From contig NZ_VFPE01000002.1 in the NCBI RefSeq assembly GCF_006783905.1, positions 434,001-498,000 on the forward strand: DNA of 64,000 nucleotides, read 5' to 3'. A model generated the notes under the pieces. The model made no database searches, was not told the DNA's origin, and was given only the letters and a program-made list of their open reading frames with translations. The position numbers and the translations under genes were made by a program. Below are positions 17,353 through 24,959 of the stretch, one piece after another. Numbering within the stretch: the first letter of the stretch is position 1; each line of letters begins with the position of its first letter. The DNA comes from Microbacterium kyungheense (GTDB lineage: Bacteria > Actinomycetota > Actinomycetes > Actinomycetales > Microbacteriaceae).

Positions 17353-17844
17353 TCAGCGCACCGACAGGATCGTCTGGTCGTCCCGGGCGCTGACCTCGCC
17401 CCGCAACGCCCACTCGTCGGTCCGATAGGTGAAGGCGCCCGGGGTGCCGTCGCGCGTCGTGCCGGTGGCCGTCGCCACCAGGACGCCGCCGGTCGCGTCG
17501 AACGACCGCCCGTCGGCTGAGAGCGCGACGACGGGGTACTGCTCGATGCGGAACGCGACCCCCGACAGCTCCGCGAGGTCTGCCGCCCAGGGCACGACGA
17601 TTCCGCAGTGCTCCGGCACGGACGCGGCCGGCTCGGCGCACGCGTCCGCGTAGGCATCCAGCTGCTCCTGCATCGCGACCAGCGGGTCGGACGGGGGAGT
17701 GGGGGAGGCCGACGCCGGCGTGGAGGGCGTCGGTGTGCTGCCGGTGGGGCCGGTGCCCAGCGTCAGCCACCACGCGACTCCGGCACCGGCGACGAGGAGT
17801 GCGGCGCCGCCGGCGACGAGCCCGACGATCGCGCTGCGCTTCAC
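17353..17844 (-). CDS. Hypothetical secreted or membrane-anchored protein
   Basis: A 163-residue protein with an N-terminal hydrophobic helix (VGLVAGGAALLVAGAGVAWWLTL, residues 7-29), a Thr/Pro/Ser-rich linker (to about residue 52), and a soluble C-terminal domain of about 110 residues. That domain has two Cys (in ACAEP and HCGIV) that could form a disulfide. No family is recognised. It lies between two YcaQ-type genes, is convergent with the first by 6 nt, and is 9 nt downstream of the second on the same strand reading order, so it may be co-transcribed with the latter. Confidence 0.75.
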   Translation of the reverse strand: MKRSAIVGLVAGGAALLVAGAGVAWWLTLGTGPTGSTPTPSTPASASPTPPSDPLVAMQEQLDAYADACAEPAASVPEHCGIVVPWAADLAELSGVAFRIEQYPVVALSADGRSFDATGGVLVATATGTTRDGTPGAFTYRTDEWALRGEVSARDDQTILSVR

Positions 17845-17853
17845 CGTTCCACG

Positions 17854-19161
17854 CTAACCCGCGAGCTCCTCGTCGGCGAGTTCGTCGACCGCGGGCTCGT
17901 CCTCTGCCAGGGGGACGGCAGCCGACGGTCCGGCCTCGTGGCGCGAGGCCTCGGGCAGCACGCGGGCGAGATCATCGGTCGCATCGCCCCAGCGCGACAC
18001 CGAGATGCTGTCGAGACCCTGCCAGGATGCCGCGAGCCGCAGCTGCTCGGCGAGGAGGGGTGCGGCATCCGCGGGGCTGCCGTGCTCCCACCACGCCGAC
18101 TGCACGCGCAGGGTGGACGCGGCGCGGTCCGCCTTCAGGTCGACTCGGCCGACGATGTCGTCGCCGATGAGCACCGGCAGCGAGTAGTACCCGTACCGCC
18201 GCTTGGGTGCGGGGGTGTAGATCTCGATGCGGTACTCGAAGTCGAACAGGCGCTCGGCGCGATCGCGGAACCACACGACAGGGTCGAACGGCGTGAGGAT
18301 GGCGGCCGCGTCGATCCGGCGCGGCACCGTCGCGTCGCGATGCAGCCACGCCGGTGCGGGGCGGCCCGCCGTCGTCCAGCCCTGCACGGTGACGGGGTGC
18401 AGCTCGCCTGCATCGACGAGATCGCCGACGGCTGCGAGCACGGCTCTGCGGTCGGCGATGCGCCAGTAGTCGGCCAGGTCGGCGGCCGTCGCGACGCCGT
18501 ACGCCTTCGCCGCGCGGCCGACGAGCTCGCGCACGGCGTCCTCGCGCGGGATGTCGGCCTCCAGGGCAGCGGGTGGGATCACGTGCTCGGCGAGCGCGTA
18601 GCGCCGCTCGAAGCCGCGACGCCCCGCGATCGCCACATCGCCGAAGAGCCAGAGGTGCTCCAGCGTGCGCTTGACCACGTCCCAGTCCCACCAGGGTCCT
18701 CGTGCCCCCTTCTTCGCGTCGTGCTCGATCTGCGCAGGGCGCAGTGGTCCGCGATGGGCGAGCTCGGCGCGCACCCAGTCCACGATGTCGCGGTGGGTGT
18801 CGAACCAGCCGCCGGGCTCGCTGCCGTACTTGTCGCGCAGCGCGTCCATGCGGAACCGGAACAGGCCCCAGTCCGATGCCGGGATGAACGCGGCGACGTG
18901 CGCCCAGTACTCCACGTACGGCGCGCGGCGGGCGAACAGCAGACGGTCGAGCGCGGCCGTGTCGTACGACCCGACGCGCGCGAACAGCGGCATGTAGTGC
19001 GAGCGGGCGAACACGTTGACGGAGTCGATCTGCAGCGTCGCCATGCGCGCCAGCGCCGCGTTCAGCTGCCGTGTGCCGGCGGCCTCGGGACGCGCGCGCG
19101 CGAACCCCTGTGCGGCGAGGGCGACCCGGCGCGCCTCTGCGGCGCTCAGCGTGGACTTCAC
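17854..19161 (-). CDS. YcaQ/AlkX-like DNA glycosylase
   Basis: A 435-residue member of the YcaQ family, whose enzymes excise crosslinked or alkylated purines. The catalytic Q44-I45-D46 (in LQIDSVNVFARSHY) is intact. Three winged helices and a beta-rich C-terminus follow, with KRRYGYYSLPVLIGDDIVGRVDLKAD near residue 330. A short acidic tail extends the C-terminus. GTG start with TAGTCT 7 nt upstream, indicating a leaderless mRNA; longer in-frame openings upstream are antisense to the AI-2E gene and rejected. It is paralogous to the protein at 16249-17346. Confidence 0.9.
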   Translation of the reverse strand: MKSTLSAAEARRVALAAQGFARARPEAAGTRQLNAALARMATLQIDSVNVFARSHYMPLFARVGSYDTAALDRLLFARRAPYVEYWAHVAAFIPASDWGLFRFRMDALRDKYGSEPGGWFDTHRDIVDWVRAELAHRGPLRPAQIEHDAKKGARGPWWDWDVVKRTLEHLWLFGDVAIAGRRGFERRYALAEHVIPPAALEADIPREDAVRELVGRAAKAYGVATAADLADYWRIADRRAVLAAVGDLVDAGELHPVTVQGWTTAGRPAPAWLHRDATVPRRIDAAAILTPFDPVVWFRDRAERLFDFEYRIEIYTPAPKRRYGYYSLPVLIGDDIVGRVDLKADRAASTLRVQSAWWEHGSPADAAPLLAEQLRLAASWQGLDSISVSRWGDATDDLARVLPEASRHEAGPSAAVPLAEDEPAVDELADEELAG

Positions 19162-19168
19162 GCGCGCC

Positions 19169-19174
19169 AGACTA
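19169..19174 (-). promoter_or_regulatory. -10 box, leaderless promoter of YcaQ-like gene
   Basis: TAGTCT on the minus strand, 7 nt before the GTG at 19161. Confidence 0.55.
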
Positions 19175-19235
19175 GCCGCGGCCTCCGACACCCGGACCCG
19201 CCCCGGTTCATGACCGCCACGGAATGCGACGCGCC

Positions 19236-19241
19236 TAGACT
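19236..19241 (+). promoter_or_regulatory. -10 box of mini-ORF/AI-2E transporter transcript
   Basis: TAGACT followed by 6 nt and an ATG at 19248. It is divergent from the YcaQ-like promoter 62 nt away. Confidence 0.5.
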
Positions 19242-19247
19242 GTGTCA

Positions 19248-19298
19248 ATGGTGCGGAACGGGCGAACGAGGAGATGGCGCGATGACCGGCTCCGATGA
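19248..19298 (+). CDS. Leaderless upstream mini-ORF, 16 codons, overlapping AI-2E gene
   Basis: The ATG has the leaderless spacing from TAGACT. The frame encodes MVRNGRTRRWRDDRLR and stops 17 nt inside the AI-2E gene, in a different frame; six to seven of the 16 residues are Arg. It contains the Shine-Dalgarno of the main gene (GAGGAG near 19267). Ribosomes on it would cross the main start site. Translation is inferred only from position. Confidence 0.35.
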   Translation: MVRNGRTRRWRDDRLR

Positions 19299-20472
19299 CA
19301 AGTCCCGAGGCTCGCTGTTCGATGCGATCCGCGATCGCGGCAGGATCGTCTCCACCGAGACGTCCGCCTCGGTGCCGCACGGGCTCAAGGTCGCGACGGC
19401 CTACTCCTGGCGGTTCCTCGTCGTGGCCGCGGCCATCGGCGTGGCGGTGTGGCTCGTCATCCAGCTGAAGCTGCTGGTGATCCCGCTGCTCATCGCCATC
19501 CTCATCACGGCGCTGCTGTGGCCCGCATTCGCCTGGATGCTGCGGCACCGGGTGCCGCGCTGGCTCGCGATCGTCATCTCGGTCGTCGGCACGCTGGCCA
19601 TCGTGACCGGACTCCTCTGGCTCGTGGTGTGGCAGATCATGGCGCAGTGGCCTTCGGTTCAGGCGAGCACCGCGGCAGCCGTCGAGCAGTTCCGGCAGTA
19701 CCTGCTGAGCGGCCCCTTCGACATCTCCGAGACGGACATCGACGGCTGGCTGGCCACGGCCGGTGGGTTCCTGCAGGAGCAGGCCGAGCTGCTGTGGAGC
19801 GGCGCGCTCGCGATCGGCTCGACCCTCGGCCATGTCGCGACCGGGGCGGTGCTCGCCTTCTTCATTCTGCTGTGCCTCCTGGCCGACGGCGCCGGCATCT
19901 GGCGGTGGACGCTGCGCCTCTTCCCGAAGAAGGCGCGGCCCGCCGCGGACGGAGCCGGCCGTGCAGGCTGGATCACCGTCGTCAACTACGCGCGCACGCA
20001 GCTGCTGGTCGCCACGATCGACGCCATCGGCATCGGCCTCGGTGCGGCCCTGCTGGGCGTCCCCCTGGCGATCCCGGTCGCGGTGCTGGTGTTCCTCGGC
20101 GCCTTCGTGCCGATCGTCGGCGCGGTGGTCACCGGAGCGGTGGCGGTGTTCCTCGCCCTGGTCTACAACGGCCCGTGGATCGCGCTGTGGATGCTGGTGG
20201 TCGTGCTCGGCGTGCAGCAGCTCGAAGGACACGTGCTGCAGCCCCTCCTCATGGGCTCGGCGGTCAAGGTCCACCCGCTGGCCGTCGTGCTCGTGGTGGC
20301 AGGCGGAGCGATGATCGCCGGCATCCCGGGCGCGCTGTTCGCCGTCCCGCTCGCCGCCTTCGTCAACGTCGTCGCGGTGTACATCGGCGAGCGGTCCTGG
20401 CAGACCGGCGCGAGACCCACCGGCGACCTCATCTGGAGCACCGTCCCCCGAACCAGGAGAGCCCGTTCGTGA
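19282..20472 (+). CDS. AI-2E family transporter
   Basis: A 396-residue polytopic membrane protein of the AI-2 exporter (PerM/YdiK) superfamily. Helices are visible around residues 37-95 (two or three in tandem) and in a C-terminal block (LGVPLAIPVAVLVFLGAFVPIVGAVVTGAVAVFLAL and onward). The family motif QQLEGHVLQPLLMGSAVKVHPLAV lies near residue 313. The substrate of most members is unknown; the name should not be read as proof of autoinducer export. ATG with GAGGAG. It overlaps the ilvA start by 4 nt. Confidence 0.92.
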   Translation: MTGSDDKSRGSLFDAIRDRGRIVSTETSASVPHGLKVATAYSWRFLVVAAAIGVAVWLVIQLKLLVIPLLIAILITALLWPAFAWMLRHRVPRWLAIVISVVGTLAIVTGLLWLVVWQIMAQWPSVQASTAAAVEQFRQYLLSGPFDISETDIDGWLATAGGFLQEQAELLWSGALAIGSTLGHVATGAVLAFFILLCLLADGAGIWRWTLRLFPKKARPAADGAGRAGWITVVNYARTQLLVATIDAIGIGLGAALLGVPLAIPVAVLVFLGAFVPIVGAVVTGAVAVFLALVYNGPWIALWMLVVVLGVQQLEGHVLQPLLMGSAVKVHPLAVVLVVAGGAMIAGIPGALFAVPLAAFVNVVAVYIGERSWQTGARPTGDLIWSTVPRTRRARS

Positions 20473-21719
20473 GCACGACCCCCTCGTCCGCCGTCCATCG
20501 ACCGACCCTGGCGGACTTCGAGGATGCCGCCGCCACCCTCGAAGGCGTGATCTCGCACACGCCGCTGGACGAGTCGCAGCATCTGTCTGACCTGCTGGGC
20601 GTGCCGGTGCACCTCAAGCTCGAGAACCTCCAGCGCACGGGATCGTTCAAGATCCGCGGCGCGACGTACCGACTGTCGAGGCTGACGCCCGAGGAGCGCG
20701 CCCGCGGCGTCGTCGCCGCCTCGGCCGGAAACCACGCGCAGGGCGTCGCGCTGGCCGCGAAGGCGCTCGGCATCCCCGCGACGATCTTCATGCCGTTGGG
20801 CGTGCCCGTGCCCAAGCTGCTCGCGACGCGCGGCTACGGCGCAGACGTCGTGCTGGAAGGCGCGACCGTCGAGACGCCGCTGCGGCTGGCGGCGGAGTTC
20901 GCCGAGCGCACCGGCGCGGTCTTCATCCACCCGTTCGACCACCCCGATGTGATCGCGGGCCAGGGGACGCTGGGGCTCGAGCTGATGGATGAGGTGCCCG
21001 GCCTCGACACCATCGTGCTCGGCATCGGCGGCGGCGGCCTCATCGCCGGCGTGGCCGCCGCGGCGAAGGCCCGCGCCGCCGCCGAGGGACGCAGCATCCG
21101 GATCATCGGCGTCCAGGCCGAGAACTCCGCGGCCTACCCGCCGTCGCTGGCCGCCGGCGAACCGCTCGACGTCCCGACCCTGCCGACCATCGCCGACGGC
21201 ATCGCGGTCGCACGACCCGGCGATCTGCCCTTCGAGATCATCCGTGACCTCGTCGACGAGGTCGTGACGGTCTCGGAGGACGACATCGCCCGGGCCCTCC
21301 TCGTGCTGCTGGAGCGCGCGAAGCAGGTCGTCGAGCCTGCGGGCGCCGTCGGGGTCGCTGCCATTCTCGCGGGCAAGGTCGTCGCGACCGGGCCCACGGT
21401 CACGGTGCTCTCGGGCGGCAACATCGACCCGCTGCTGCTCCAGCGCGTCGTCGCCCACGGGCTGTCGGCATCCGGCCGATACATGACGCTGCGGATCCCG
21501 CTGCCGGATCGTCCCGGCCAGCTGGCGCGCGTGTCGGATCTGCTCGCGATCGCGGGCGCCAACGTGATCGAGGTGCTGCACACGCGGCACGGGCAGGGCC
21601 TGCAGATCAGCGAGGTGATCCTGCAGCTGAGCGTCGAGACGCGGGGCGAGGAGCACCGCGCGCACGTCATCGCCGTGCTCGAGGAGGCCGGCTTCACCCC
21701 GACCGTGGTCGTCGACTAG
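20469..21719 (+). CDS. ilvA: Threonine ammonia-lyase
   Basis: A 416-residue PLP enzyme deaminating L-threonine to 2-oxobutanoate, the entry to isoleucine synthesis or to threonine catabolism. The PLP Lys61 is in RTGSFKIRGA; GNHAQGVALAAKALGIPATIFMP follows; the phosphate loop is GIGGGGLIAGVAAA near residue 185. One C-terminal ACT domain (residues about 335-416, YMTLRIPLPDRPGQLARVSDLLA) suggests allosteric control. A single ACT and about 415 residues fit the shorter actinobacterial IlvA/TdcB class. GTG start overlapping the AI-2E stop. Confidence 0.95.
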   Translation: MSTTPSSAVHRPTLADFEDAAATLEGVISHTPLDESQHLSDLLGVPVHLKLENLQRTGSFKIRGATYRLSRLTPEERARGVVAASAGNHAQGVALAAKALGIPATIFMPLGVPVPKLLATRGYGADVVLEGATVETPLRLAAEFAERTGAVFIHPFDHPDVIAGQGTLGLELMDEVPGLDTIVLGIGGGGLIAGVAAAAKARAAAEGRSIRIIGVQAENSAAYPPSLAAGEPLDVPTLPTIADGIAVARPGDLPFEIIRDLVDEVVTVSEDDIARALLVLLERAKQVVEPAGAVGVAAILAGKVVATGPTVTVLSGGNIDPLLLQRVVAHGLSASGRYMTLRIPLPDRPGQLARVSDLLAIAGANVIEVLHTRHGQGLQISEVILQLSVETRGEEHRAHVIAVLEEAGFTPTVVVD

Positions 21720-21755
21720 ACCGTCGACGAGACGACCGGGGCTCCGGCCGGCGGA

Positions 21756-22247
21756 TCACTGACCGTTGTAGGTCTCGACCTTGACGATCTCGACGGAGAT
21801 CTCGCGGCCGTTGGGCGCGGTGTACGAGGTCTTCTCGCCCTCCTTGCGACCGAGGATCGCGGTGCCCAGGGGTGATGCCTCGCTGTAGACGTCGAGCTCG
21901 CTGCCGACCGCGATCTCGCGGTTGCCGAGCAGGAAGACCTCTTCGCCGCCGGCCACGATCGCCGTGATCACGGTGCCCGGCTCGACGATGCCGTTGCTCT
22001 CGGGCGCCTCGCTGACGGTGGCGGTCTTCAGCAGCTGCTGCAGGGTGCGGATCCGCGCCTCCTGCTTGCCCTGCTCGTCCTTGGCGGCGTGGTAGCCGCC
22101 GTTCTCCTTGAGGTCGCCCTCTTCGCGGGCGGCCTCGATGCGCTTGGCGATCTCTTCGCGACCGGTCGTCGACAGATGCTCGAGCTCGGCGGCCAGACGG
22201 TCGTATGCGTCCTGCGTGAGGAACGTCACGGGTGCATCGTTGGACAC
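21756..22247 (-). CDS. greA: Transcription elongation factor GreA
   Basis: A 163-residue factor that enters the RNA polymerase secondary channel and stimulates cleavage of backtracked RNA. The N-terminal antiparallel coiled coil (residues 10-80) holds the acidic tip AREEGDLKENGGYHAAKDEQ, whose Asp/Glu pair coordinates Mg. The C-terminal FKBP-like domain includes SPLGTAILGRKEGEKTSY. Length is normal. GTG start preceded by AAGGAG. It follows DUF4307 on the same strand, as in other actinobacteria, and has its own promoter and a hairpin leader. Confidence 0.97.
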   Translation of the reverse strand: MSNDAPVTFLTQDAYDRLAAELEHLSTTGREEIAKRIEAAREEGDLKENGGYHAAKDEQGKQEARIRTLQQLLKTATVSEAPESNGIVEPGTVITAIVAGGEEVFLLGNREIAVGSELDVYSEASPLGTAILGRKEGEKTSYTAPNGREISVEIVKVETYNGQ

Positions 22248-22281
22248 GGCTGACTCCTTGGGGTCCGGGGGATAAACCGAA

Positions 22282-22304
22282 CGCCCCGGCTCTCGGCCAG
22301 GGCG
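22282..22304 (-). promoter_or_regulatory. Hairpin in the greA 5' leader
   Basis: A 9-bp stem with one G-U pair and a 5-nt loop, 35-57 nt before the greA GTG. It could be the DUF4307 terminator, an attenuator or simply a leader structure. Confidence 0.4.
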
Positions 22305-22326
22305 CGATTCGAGGTGAACTCCCGCC

Positions 22327-22332
22327 AGACTA
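22327..22332 (-). promoter_or_regulatory. -10 box of greA
   Basis: TAGTCT on the minus strand just after the DUF4307 stop; gives a leader of about 75 nt. Confidence 0.45.
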
Positions 22333-22334
22333 CG

Positions 22335-22742
22335 TCAGTCCGCCGGGTTGGGCAAAACCCAGCAGGAGTTCACGAAGCCGGTCGTGGCGAGCGCCGTGGT
22401 CGGGATGGCCTCGCGGAACGCGCGCGCGTGCTCGTCCGACGCGGGCAGTTCGACGACCCGCCAGCCGACGACGCCGTGCTCCTGGTCCTGCGCCTCGATG
22501 GCGCACGCCACCGCGGATCCCGGGGGCGCGGTGATCTGGAAGCCGAGCGACACCGAGTGGGCGTCGACGACCTCGAACGCGGTCGTGTCGGCATCCACGT
22601 CGTCGAGGGCGCCGCTGACCGTGAACCAGCCGAACAGGGCCACCACCGCGACGGCGAGGACGATGCCTCCGCCGATGAGCCAGCGGCGCGCGGGCGAGCG
22701 GCGACGGCCGTAGCGGTCGTCGAGCATCTCCTGCGTGGTCAC
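22335..22742 (-). CDS. DUF4307 membrane protein
   Basis: A 135-residue single-span protein. A basic N-terminus with DDRYGRRRSPARRW precedes the helix LIGGGIVLAVAVVALFGWFTV (residues 22-42); the rest is an extracytoplasmic beta-rich domain with the paired Cys of VACAIEA and NSCWVL. This layout and the position upstream of greA match DUF4307, a family of unknown role often near the mycothiol amidase mca. No mca is seen here. GTG start. Confidence 0.87.
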   Translation of the reverse strand: MTTQEMLDDRYGRRRSPARRWLIGGGIVLAVAVVALFGWFTVSGALDDVDADTTAFEVVDAHSVSLGFQITAPPGSAVACAIEAQDQEHGVVGWRVVELPASDEHARAFREAIPTTALATTGFVNSCWVLPNPAD

Positions 22743-22870
22743 GCCGCTCCTCTCGGGGCCGCGGCCGTCCGTGGCGGATCGGCCGGAAGATTAGGCTGGA
22801 ACTCCAGGCTATGCGCTTCCGGGCATCGCCGATGACCGCGCCCGTGCGAGCGGGCAGAGCGAGGACCCCC

Positions 22871-23206
22871 ATGCTTCACGTGATCGCCGCTTTCGTCAGC
22901 ACCGGGATCGTCGGTGCCGCCGGATCGCCGACACCGACGCCCACTCCCACTCCGGCGGTCAACCCCGATCTGGTGACGCCCGGAGTCGTCGGATTCCTCG
23001 CCACGGCGTTCGTGGCGATCGCCGTGATCCTGCTGGTGTGGGACATGATGCGTCGCATCCGGCGGGGTCGCGTCCGCGCGGACATCCGCGAGGAGCTGGA
23101 TGCCGAGGAGCAGGCCGAGCGTGCGGTGGAGGCCACCGAGACGGACGACGACGAGGTCGACGCGGGCGGCGACGGCGCGGACGACCCGAAGACGCCGCGC
23201 GCCTGA
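22871..23206 (+). CDS. Hypothetical single-span membrane protein
   Basis: A 111-residue protein: a short hydrophobic N-terminus (LHVIAAFVSTGIVGAAG), a PT-repeat, a transmembrane helix (VGFLATAFVAIAVILLVWDMM, about residues 41-61), a basic stop-transfer, then a strongly acidic tail (AEEQAERAVEATETDDDEVD). The acidic C-terminus should be cytosolic. ATG 22871 has GAGGA upstream; an in-frame ATG at 22811, 12 nt after a TAGGCT box, would add 20 residues. No family is recognised. It is divergent from DUF4307, so perhaps linked to its regulation. Confidence 0.7.
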   Translation: MLHVIAAFVSTGIVGAAGSPTPTPTPTPAVNPDLVTPGVVGFLATAFVAIAVILLVWDMMRRIRRGRVRADIREELDAEEQAERAVEATETDDDEVDAGGDGADDPKTPRA

Positions 23207-23249
23207 CCGGGCGGCATCCTGTTCCGCGCGCCGCCGCGGGAGGCCTGGC

Positions 23250-23993
23250 TCAGCCGGGCAGGCCGAGCGAGGGCGACAGCGGGCGCAGCGCGATGAGCAG
23301 GCACGCCGCCCAATGGCACAGGAACGCCAGCACGGTGCACACGTGGAAGATCTCGTGGAAGCCGAAGTGGCCGGGCCACGGATTGGGCCGCTTCAGCGCG
23401 TACACGACCGCGCCGCCCGTGTAGAGCAGACCGCCGATGATGACGAGCACCATCATCGCCGCGTTCGCCTGGAACAGGTCGACGATGTACATGACCGCCG
23501 CCCAGCCCAGCACGAGGTACAGGGCGACGTAGAGCCAGCGCGGCGCGTTGATCCAGAAGACGCGGAACAGGATGCCCAGGATCGCGCCGGTCCACACCAG
23601 GACGAGCAGCAGCATGCCCTTCTGCGGCGGCAGCGCGAGCACGGCGATCGGCGTGTACGTCCCCGCGATGAGCAGCAGGATGTTCGCGTGGTCGATCCGC
23701 TTGAGGATCGCCTTCGTCTTGGGCTTCCAGTTGAACCGGTGGTACAGGGCCGAGTTGCCGAACAGCAGCAGCGAGGTCGCCATGAACACCGCCGAGGCCC
23801 ACTTCGCCGGGGCGCCCTGCGCGAGCGCGATCAGCACGATCCCCGCGGCGATCGCCACGGGGAACGTGCCCGCGTGTATCCAGCCGCGCCAGCTGGGTTT
23901 GACCTCGGGGGCGGCCGCGTCGACGGCGGCCGCGTCCATGAGCGGCAGCACGGGGACCTCGGGGGCCCGGGGAAGGCGACGACGGCGGCTCAT
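23250..23993 (-). CDS. Hemolysin III family membrane protein (PAQR type)
   Basis: A 247-residue protein with about seven membrane helices, of the YqfA/hemolysin III branch of the PAQR superfamily. The signature SALYHRFNWKPKTKAILKRIDHANILLLIAGTYTP (broken over residues 78-112) and the late GFHEIFHVCTVLAFLCHW keep the His and Asp residues that bind zinc in PAQR proteins. Bacterial members are linked to membrane lipid homeostasis; the hemolytic function is doubtful. The ATG has TACGCT 6 nt upstream, so it is leaderless; the longer in-frame form from 24068 is rejected. Confidence 0.92.
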   Translation of the reverse strand: MSRRRRLPRAPEVPVLPLMDAAAVDAAAPEVKPSWRGWIHAGTFPVAIAAGIVLIALAQGAPAKWASAVFMATSLLLFGNSALYHRFNWKPKTKAILKRIDHANILLLIAGTYTPIAVLALPPQKGMLLLVLVWTGAILGILFRVFWINAPRWLYVALYLVLGWAAVMYIVDLFQANAAMMVLVIIGGLLYTGGAVVYALKRPNPWPGHFGFHEIFHVCTVLAFLCHWAACLLIALRPLSPSLGLPG

Positions 23994-23999
23994 GGTCCC

Positions 24000-24005
24000 A
24001 GCGTA
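24000..24005 (-). promoter_or_regulatory. -10 box, leaderless promoter of hemolysin III gene
   Basis: TACGCT on the minus strand, 6 nt before the ATG at 23993. Confidence 0.5.
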
Positions 24006-24093
24006 GATCCCGGTGCATGCCGCGCGCGGAACATACTCCGTCTCAGGGATGCCGGGACCCAGTGCCACGCTAGGGGCACCGCCTGCGGCGGGG

Positions 24094-24099
24094 TAGCGT
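24094..24099 (+). promoter_or_regulatory. -10 box, leaderless promoter of uppS
   Basis: TAGCGT, 6 nt before the GTG at 24106. Confidence 0.5.
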
Positions 24100-24105
24100 A
24101 GGCGT

Positions 24106-24891
24106 GTGGCGCGCGGCGAGACGAACGAGGGCAGGGGCCCCCTCTACCGGCTCTACATCAACCGTCTGCGGCGACGTCTGGATCCGGCATCCGCTCCCCG
24201 CCATGTCGCGATGATGATCGACGGCAACCGGCGCTGGGCGAAGCAGCTCGGCTACGACTCCGCCGCGCACGGCCACCGCGCCGGCGCCGCGAAGATGAAG
24301 GAGTTCCTGCGCTGGTGCGACGACGTCGGCATCCGCGTCGTGTCGCTGTACCTGCTGTCGAACGACAACCTGCGCAAGCGGGACTCGCGGGAGCTGTCGG
24401 ACCTCATCGAGATCATCGCTCAGCTGGCCGACGAGCTGTCGCGCGAGCGGGACTGGCGCGTCAAGCACGTCGGCCGCGCCGACTCGCTGCCGGCCGATCT
24501 CGCACGCGTGCTCGCCGACGTCGAGCAGCGCACGCAGGGCAATCCGGGAATGCACGTCAACCTCGCGGTCGGGTACGGCGGACGCGGCGAGATCGTCGAC
24601 GCCGTGCGCAGCATCATCGCGCAGCACCAGCAGGAGGGCGGCTCGCTCGAAGAGCTCGCCGCGAGCCTCACGCCCGAGCAGATCGGCGAGCACCTCTATA
24701 CGGGCGGTCAGCCCGACCCCGACCTGGTGATCCGCACGTCGGGGGAGCAGCGGCTGAGCGACTTCCTGCTGTGGCAGTCCGCGCACAGCGAGTTCTACTT
24801 CGTCGAGGCGCTGGGACCGGATCTGCGCGAGGTGGACTTCCTGCGCGCGATCCGCGACTTCACCTCGCGCGACCGGCGCTACGGCGGCTGA
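24106..24891 (+). CDS. uppS: Isoprenyl (decaprenyl/undecaprenyl) diphosphate synthase
   Basis: A 261-residue cis-prenyltransferase that elongates farnesyl or geranyl diphosphate with isopentenyl diphosphate to the polyprenyl carrier of cell-wall synthesis. The catalytic Asp39 is in MMIDGNRRWAKQLGY; the IPP-binding RTSGEQRLSDFLLWQSAHSEFYF lies near residue 207. Length and a basic N-terminus of 30 residues are typical of actinobacterial Z-decaprenyl synthases. GTG start, apparently leaderless. Isopentenyl units come from the MEP pathway, whose last gene ispH lies at 36804. Confidence 0.95.
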   Translation: MARGETNEGRGPLYRLYINRLRRRLDPASAPRHVAMMIDGNRRWAKQLGYDSAAHGHRAGAAKMKEFLRWCDDVGIRVVSLYLLSNDNLRKRDSRELSDLIEIIAQLADELSRERDWRVKHVGRADSLPADLARVLADVEQRTQGNPGMHVNLAVGYGGRGEIVDAVRSIIAQHQQEGGSLEELAASLTPEQIGEHLYTGGQPDPDLVIRTSGEQRLSDFLLWQSAHSEFYFVEALGPDLREVDFLRAIRDFTSRDRRYGG

Positions 24892-24959
24892 GGGCCCTCC
24901 TTCGGGCGCGGGAGCGGCCGGGTGAGCGCTTGCCCTCGCGCTCTGCCAGAATGTTCGGC

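Noticed and set aside
21709-21730. 8-bp inverted repeat spanning the ilvA stop codon (TCGTCGAC/GTCGACGA)
   Set aside because: Possible weak terminator between convergent ilvA and greA, but short, with no T-tract and built on common GTCGAC sequence; left out of the feature list.
22811-22870. ATG at 22811 as a leaderless start adding 20 residues to the acidic-tail membrane protein
   Set aside because: Spacing from TAGGCT is 12 nt, not 6-8, and ATG 22871 has a purine-rich ribosome site; kept as an alternative only.
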